The notes under the pieces were generated by a model. That model worked only from the letters and a program-made list of their open reading frames with translations. It was not told where the DNA came from and ran no database searches. Below, piece by piece: positions 57,801 to 64,000 of a stretch of 64,000 bases of DNA (the first letter of the stretch is position 1; the number at the start of each line of letters is the position of its first letter). The stretch is from Watersipora subatra. Taxonomy: Eukaryota; Bryozoa; Gymnolaemata; Cheilostomatida; Watersiporidae. The position numbers were made by a program, and so were the translations under genes. Location of the stretch: positions 37,018,802-37,082,801 of the forward strand of contig NC_088717.1 in NCBI RefSeq assembly GCF_963576615.1, written 5' to 3'.

Positions 57801-60329
57801 AGATTATCAGCAAGATTAACCTACAAAAAAGCCCGCATTTGGTAGAGTGAATATTTACAGTATATTTACAGGCTAAATTATGCTATCTGATAGCATTTCA
57901 TAAAATTAAGCTCAGAGCATATCCTCAATTTAGAGTGCTAGACGTTGAATTAACTCACTCATAAATGTACATATTTAGAAATTTAAGACCAGTATCGGCA
58001 TCAGCTACCAAATCCTCCATTTTTGTTGCTGTCCAACCGCTGAGACTGAATCCTATTCCATTCTTCTTAGCAGCTGAATCAGATAAAAGCATAGAGTTAG
58101 ATATTTCATGAATTACATTAAACACAATTCTTAACATTTGCTCCTCCCTAGAACATAGCAAGTTCTTGCGCTTGCCTTGTATTGGGCTGCAGTTCCTATT
58201 CATCCATCCCTAGTGTACGCGCCACCAGGGGTAAGTAGTACAGCAAAATCAAAATAAGAGGTGCAATTAGTTTAATTTGATGAATATGTTGTGGTATGTA
58301 AACAGAAATACTGATCAAATGTATATGAACTGAATCTCACACTTGTGTTAAATGCTCTATGACTTCACTAGTGTCATTTGTCTGATTGTCAGTATAGCAC
58401 TATCACCCAGCAAGCACCGATGTAAATAGAGTTGCCTTATTTAAGATATGTGAAGTAGACTAGGTGAGAGGTTACTTTACAAATGAGTTAGTGGCCATGG
58501 AAATGACACTGGTATACAACAAGTGGAGAGAACTGATGATTACCAAAAAGAGAGGTAAGTGGTGTAGAAAGGTAAAAAAAGGTGGGAAGATATTCAATGA
58601 TGTCACAGTCTTTTGAACCAGTGAATTGAGTTGGCTATAGTGGGTAGAAGTTCCACCATATCTTCCCGTGAGGGTTAGTGGAAAGGTAACTCATTATTTG
58701 TATCTTTTACAAAATAGTTGTAAGACGAGCTCCATATCAGAGATGATGCTAACACCACTAAGTAGCTCATGTGAGACACTCCAACCCAAGGTCTTGAGAA
58801 CAGTATGGTGTGAGTGCAAACCCTTTTGTTGCTAGTAGGAGAACCATAGTACTACTGTGTGAGTGCGCCTTCGACGATGCTGTTTGCCTGGCTAACTGCA
58901 AGCAGAAGCTGTGTGTTTTTAGGAGCATTTTGTACCAACAAAGTCTCTGCAATCTTGGCTAGACATGTCTTAGTTTAGTGGCGAGGTAACTCCTCAATGA
59001 TTGGAGACATGCTCTGGTGTGGAGAGTAATTTGAGGTTGGATGTCATTCTTGTCTTCACAAACGCTCTTATCAGGAATTGGACTCAGCCTGTTGTTTGTA
59101 TGTCAGGTGTTCTAGACCATTAGGCTATAGCTGTAGGCCATAGACATAGATAGGCTAACATGGCACTAGGCTTGGGATAAGGTAGTAGACACAAGCGTCA
59201 AAATATAAACTCAGGTATACAGGTTTGGAAGTACAAGTGGATGCATTATCAATAGTTTCCCACCTGCAGCAGTAATCCGTTCTGCTTTTGGGTTAATATA
59301 CTGTTGTCTTTCCATGGGAGCTATACAGATGGGTATAGAAAGGGGATGGCCAAGCATGGTGGTAGACATATTGATGTTAGTCGTGTCACACCCTATATAA
59401 GGTCTGATGAGGTAGCTGCAACACATGTTCAGATATGTGTCAGTAGTGCTTCCATGGAAATAACAAACATCTACATACTGTATATTGGAGTTGCTTCCTC
59501 CTAAAATAATCTTCAACTTTCTCAATGTTTTGTGCAATTAAAGTAGAATTTATCTAGTTTTTAGCAGCTTTATACCGCAAATTTTTTGCAAAAACTATGT
59601 TTTTATTCATGAAAGAAAGTATGCTAAAGTCGGAAGAAGATATCAGTTTCTCATCCTATCAAATTTAATACATAAGTTCAGTTGAGTGTTGGATTGAATT
59701 CTACTAATTGTCAGAGTATTACTATTTAAAATGCTGAGTGTGTGTAATGAGTTACCTCTTTAATAAGAGTTACATGAAGATGACCTTTATTAGGATTAAA
59801 TTCTGTACCTAGCTCAACACACCTTTGGAATTTTGTAAAAATTTAGAGGTATTGTAATTTATTCTTAAGAGACAGGCTTTCTTGATAGCAGTATGGAAAC
59901 ATCTTCAAATCTAAATGTTTAGTTTGCTAACAATAACATAGAGCTATATTCAACAATTAAATAACTCTAAATACAAATAAGCAAAAATTATGTTTTTTAT
60001 TTGTTTCCTGACATGAGAGATTTTCCATGAAGCTAAAACTTCTTTTAGAAAATCTTAGTTTTACAAAAAAAGTTGTATAATATGTATGTAATAATATGAC
60101 TCCAAAACACCTTAAAAACTTAATTTCAACCAGCGCTGTTAACAGATTATGCATAATATATATTTTTACAGACAGTCATGCCATGCGGTATAGAAAGTTT
60201 AGAATACTAACTTGTGGAAAGCCTTTACGTTGTCATCAGTCTGAGTATTGTGACTTCCACTTATGTACTTTTTCATAGATGGATCTAATTTCTCCTCGGC
60301 TCTCAGTCTAAATTCCTCTATGCTCTTCA
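54893..60329 (-). CDS. 2-hydroxyacid oxidase-like FMN flavoprotein (partial at both ends)
   Basis: Eight exons with matching phases: 60329-60212, 59415-59264, 58073-57959, 56973-56860, 56439-56297, 56176-56073, 55252-55094, 54962-54893; about 325 codons of a family near 360. In order: [68 protein letters not shown] (catalytic-barrel Lys), VSNHGGRQL (catalytic His and Arg), [23 protein letters not shown] (FMN-phosphate Arg), [10 protein letters not shown]. This is the glycolate/lactate oxidase family, normally peroxisomal and oxidising 2-hydroxyacids with O2 to H2O2. The first few residues and the last exon, including any peroxisomal targeting tripeptide, were not found. Where relatives have TVDTPxxGxR the aligned segment reads [10 protein letters not shown] with no gap, and PTAMQ is PMERQ. 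The fold is surely conserved; activity and substrate are doubtful. Confidence 0.88.
56525..56830. repeat. Dispersed 'TAATAAGAGC' repeat in an oxidase intron
   Basis: actataataagagccgttta, aggatttgaactcgtgacc, gaataactgtgcatatagct and caagggtactagtatat occur in the family order, filling most of the intron between exons 56860-56973 and 56297-56439. Confidence 0.65.
59030..59140 (-). mobile_element. SINE-like repeat, second copy
   Basis: Related to 54115-54225, in the same orientation, inside an oxidase intron. The minus strand includes tatagcctaatggtctag (A-box-like) and gagtccaattcc (B-box-like). Confidence 0.55.
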
Positions 60330-60589
60330 CTGTAATATTTATACAAATTATAATAGAGCTGCAGGTTATGACTGTGATACACTTGTATATTAAAACTAAC
60401 TGAAGTAAATGTTTTTAAAAAAAAATTAGATAACTTTTCAACTCTCACACTATAATACTACCGCAATACCAAGATACAAAAGTATGAAACTCTGATGCTG
60501 TCAAACTGCTAACTGAAGCTGTAAGATTGTAGAATTGTGAAACCATACAACTATGAACCAGCAAAATCTTAAAATCCTGATGCTTTGAA

Positions 60590-60915
60590 CCAACATACTT
60601 TTTAGTCATTATCACTGTCCAGGTATACTCTTTAGACATCATCACCATTTAGGTATACCTTGTAGGCACTGTCACCATCCAGTTATACCTTTTAGACATT
60701 GTCACCATCTATATAGGTATGCCCGTTAAGCATTGCTACTATCAATGTATACTTTTTGGACATTGCCACTATCTATGTATACTTTTTAGACACTGCCACC
60801 ATCTAGATGTACTTTTTAGACATTGCTACCATTTAAGTATACCTTTTAGGCATTATCACCATTTCGGTATGCCTTTTACACATTGCCACCATCTAGGTAT
60901 ACTCTTTAGACTGGT
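60590..60915. repeat. ~30-36-bp minisatellite upstream of the oxidase exons
   Basis: Ten or so diverged units of atactttttagacattgcca and ccatctaggt. Open frames through it (FRHCHHLDVL) are repeat artefacts. Confidence 0.85.
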
Positions 60916-60929
60916 AGTTTGAGAGTCCA

Positions 60930-61985
60930 CCAAGCCATCTTTTCAACATTCATGCGGGTCTCAGGGTTCAAGTTAGAATCAACTGAATAGCAAATGCAAA
61001 AGTTAAAATTAGCCTCAAGCAAGTATTACATAATGAAAAAATATACCGTGTGTGTGTGTGTGCGTGTGTAACTCTGCTACAATAATCTTCAACTGGCACC
61101 AACTCACTATAATCAAACATACTAATAGTCTCTCCCAAATTCACCAAGCAGTGTACTTACTCTTGTTTTGCTATAGTCAGCCACCTTGCAGACTCTAGTC
61201 AGTGAACTCGGCAGCGACAGCGTGAATAACTTGATAGTCGCCGACAGCTTAAAGAATGGAGATGAGATAAACATTCACTGGTTCTGTTTCCAATCACAAG
61301 TCGCACAGTCTTACACTGTGTAAAGGACCTAACCTCACACAACTCTCTAGGAATAATTGTCAGTTGACGCTTTCTAGTGAATGTACATCTTCGATTTCCT
61401 CTATGTTTTAACTGACTAGCTGATTTAATCTTGTTCGCAAACAATCTTTTCAAATACAGATGCATTTAAATACTGACTTTTTCTACTATAACCCTAAACT
61501 GTGTTTACCACAAAGATTATCAGAGACTTTGTTTAGCTCCAACCATACTCTCTTTGCTACTCTGTTTAAGAGTTATCTTCTAAATATCTTAGAATGTATC
61601 ACACTACTTTTATCATTTATCACAGGAAATCCAGCATATGAACCACAAGTTAAACAAAATTTCAATTGTAAGGAGCGTATGATTATATTAATTATATATA
61701 TCAATTATTAGAAATTAATTAATATATATTAACAAATATATATTAATCAATTATACATATTACAATTATTTTATATAACATGAAGACACTGTTTGCCATA
61801 CTTTTAGTTTTAGGGCTTATAACATGCGCTACTATAACTCTTTCTTCAAACTAAATGATGTCCAATAATCTCTGCATGTAGTCTATGAAGCTTTTTATAT
61901 TAGTCAGTTATAGTTATTCTGCTTTATTGGATAAAATATTCAAAAATTACAACATATTCCTAATAAACAGCCTCTATTTGCAGGC
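60930..61985. other. Non-coding: GT tract and AT palindromes
   Basis: A (gt)n tract lies at about 61047-61070 and strongly palindromic attaattaatatatatta sequence at 61680-61760. The first oxidase exon, which should lie here, was not identified. Confidence 0.4.
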
Positions 61986-62019
61986 AAGATAATTTAAACA
62001 ACATGCAAATAGAGTTGAG

Positions 62020-62100
62020 TACCATCTCTTATGGCCCTCAACAGTACCATCTCTTATGGCCCTCAACAGCACCATCTCTTATGGCCCTCAACAGTACCAA
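62020..62100. repeat. 25-bp repeat, three units
   Basis: Three near-identical copies of gtaccatctcttatggccct plus caaca. Confidence 0.85.
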
Positions 62101-62429
62101 AATCAGACAAAACTGCGGAGTGTGCAGCAGAACCAACCAAGCGCAGGGACAGCAGGCAAACCCGAGACATGCCCGCCGAACTGAATATGATTTGATATTA
62201 ATGAGACCAGTTATGACTCTTATTAGTGTGTCTAATAACAATCTGTAAACCAACCAAGAATAATTAAAAATCTTATGCATCTGTTCGCCCCTTCATCCTG
62301 CTGAAAACTAAGATAATATTTACACCATAGCTCGTTGCAACTTATTTGAAAAAATGTAAAAAGTGTCAAATCGTCAAGCTAGAAATGTTCTTAGGTATGT
62401 GGTAGTCACCATCTGGTCTACGACATGAG

Positions 62430-62830
62430 GAAATCTTTACTATAATAAGAGCAGTGTACGTCTGTTGGTTCAAAGCCACGATAAAAGTGTTAAGAAAGAA
62501 GATTGTTTCACACGAAAATCAAACGTTAGGCATCAGAATAAAAGCAAGAACGCTACCAATACCCCACTCGGACACCTTCCAGCATGGTGGGATAACTCTC
62601 AATACACTGACTACTCATGACCACCTCTTACGGTGCACGAGATTGCCTAGCGTACTAGTAACTACAGCATCTGGAAACCTCTTTCTCAATACCAGTACTT
62701 GCCAACAAGTTGCAAAGCAGAAAATAATTGTTTCATTTGAGAATGTCTGGCTGCCATTGTCTCTTGGAATCACTGCAAAATTAACTTCCCATGTTTACAG
62801 CAGCTGCTCTTTAGGGTGAACACGGAGGAG
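62430..62830. repeat. Dispersed 'TAATAAGAGC' repeat, diverged
   Basis: Starts ttactataataagagcagtg and continues with tacgtctgttggttc. The downstream part is too diverged to align by eye. The remainder to 63800 shows no supported gene. Confidence 0.45.
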
Positions 62831-63814
62831 CTCTCGGTGTCTTACACAAACTTGCCCTTCTTTTACAACAGTGATGAGCATTTAGTACTGTAGGTCTCAG
62901 AGAGTACAGAACATTCTAGAAATGATGAGTGTAAACAGTAAGTAAGAAATGTCAAACTGGTCATCTATACAGAAATAATTACACAGATTTTTGCTAACTT
63001 TTGTTAATGCGAGATTTCTCTTCTGTGTTTTTGTAAGAACTGTGAGTTAAGAAATAATTTGTAATGAAAAAGAAATGGATAGGCCTCCCATCTATCTGTT
63101 GTTAGTAATCGTCATGATTTGAAACGGAGTGAAAGCCTTTACTACAAGCATTGTCTTGCCACTGACTAATTGTACATAGTTATTGAGCTGTAGGCAGACA
63201 AAGTTTGAAATGGAGTGCTTGATGTTTTATGCTAATAAGATTCCTAAAGCTGTCACATATCTCATTACACATAACTAAACGCATGAGTGGATAAACTATC
63301 AGAGAGTGTGACTAGTTGATCAGGTTGCTGGAGTAGTACAGGAAGTCATGAGTAAGTACTATACTATGTTAGAACTGCTCTCCACCTGTTGGTAGACATA
63401 CACCATTACTGAAAATGAAACCAGTTACCTGTAGCAGTACTATGTGCTTGTAGCCATTCTTGGTGAAAGAAATGATAACTGAATTTCACAAGATGTTGCT
63501 GCAAACAAACCAAATTCTTTTGCTTTCATCTACGGTACCGTTTGTCAGTTTTGTTTCCATGCATTATTATAAGCTGTTATTCATTCATCTGTTCGCTTGT
63601 TCTGTCAAAATGCAAACTTTATTCTGTGATTGGCACAATTATTGGGAAGCTTTGGAAATGGTTGAGTGCCTGGGTTAGTTAAGAGTGTTAGTCTGATAAG
63701 GTTTGATACCAGCCATATTCTGTCTGTTCATCTATATGTCCATCGGCCTGTCGTTTCTTTCACAAATATAGAGAATAAAGATTGGCGCAGTTAGTCTAGA
63801 GTTCATATTGTGGC

Positions 63815-63960
63815 TGTTTAGCTCAGTTGTTTAGAGCTTTAGCATAATAAGATGACTGTAATGGGCTCAAACACAACATAGGTAAACATTTTAATCATCT
63901 CATTAATTGCATGTAAGGAATTCTGTGATTGCCTGACAGTTGGTCCATTCAAAACAACCT
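63815..63960 (+). mobile_element. tRNA-derived SINE-like head
   Basis: ggctgtttagctcagttgtt (A-box tagctcagttg) followed by aatgggctcaaacacaac (B-box-like) at tRNA spacing. The downstream aacattttaatcatctcatt resembles the SINE tails above. No intact cloverleaf could be drawn, so I do not call a tRNA gene. Confidence 0.5.
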
Positions 63961-64000
63961 CTAATGCTATTCAAAAATTAAAGGCTTTGGCATCCATATT

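Noticed and set aside
60930-61000. First exon of the oxidase-like gene at MNVEKMAWWTLKLPV
   Set aside because: No suitable donor follows, and the phase does not match the next exon; the repeat-rich context makes a chance ATG likely.
63815-63960. A genuine tRNA gene
   Set aside because: Promoter-box-like motifs are present, but no full cloverleaf with a plausible anticodon arm and acceptor stem could be drawn; the tail resembles other SINE copies.

Overview
This is eukaryotic, almost certainly invertebrate animal, nuclear DNA. It is AT-rich, its genes are split by GT-AG introns, and it is full of satellites, minisatellites, SINE-like copies, DNA transposons and one LTR retrotransposon. I see no bacterial operons and no viral genome. 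A lophotrochozoan (bryozoan- or mollusc-like) source is a guess from repeat style and protein families, not a demonstrated assignment.

The main structure is a diverged head-to-tail segmental duplication. Block A (about 1.93-31.4 kb) and block B (about 31.4-50.6 kb) each carry the same three genes in the same order. (i) A plus-strand gene of unrecognised family with a very lysine-rich C-terminus. (ii) A minus-strand CCR4/angel/nocturnin-type endonuclease-exonuclease-phosphatase (EEP) nuclease, 7 coding exons. (iii) A minus-strand small type-I membrane protein of unrecognised family, 7 coding exons. The block boundary falls just downstream of the first visible exon of gene (i), so copy B of that gene was born truncated.

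Decay is reciprocal. Gene (i) is open in A and broken in B. Gene (iii) is open over 311 aa in B but has a 1-nt frameshift and degenerate last exon in A. The nuclease is intact in both, 378 aa with identical exon lengths. Because B gives an 'empty site' for many A insertions and the reverse, several transposons can be dated as younger than the duplication: a TTAA-target element (9831-10744), a TA-target Tc1/mariner-like element (18129-19375) and a ~700-bp repeat (8030-8745) in A, and an LTR retrotransposon (45570-47968) in B.

A-specific DNA at about 22.7-25.9 kb holds a tandem array of ~259-bp monomers, each with a complete type-I hammerhead ribozyme core. One monomer is interrupted by a SINE-like insertion with a 15-bp target duplication. 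Next to it is a fragment of a LINE with a restriction-like endonuclease, ending in a TA microsatellite. Two genes also carry local tandem arrays of splice sites: eight 3' splice sites at 51-bp spacing in gene (i), and three 5' splice sites at about 90-93-bp spacing in both copies of gene (iii).

Right of the duplication, 50.6-54.9 kb is non-coding with hairpins and minisatellites. From 60.3 to 54.9 kb on the minus strand runs a 2-hydroxyacid oxidase-like flavoprotein gene with eight recognisable exons. Its C-terminal catalytic half is canonical, but several normally invariant N-terminal residues are replaced. The last 3.5 kb shows only repeats.
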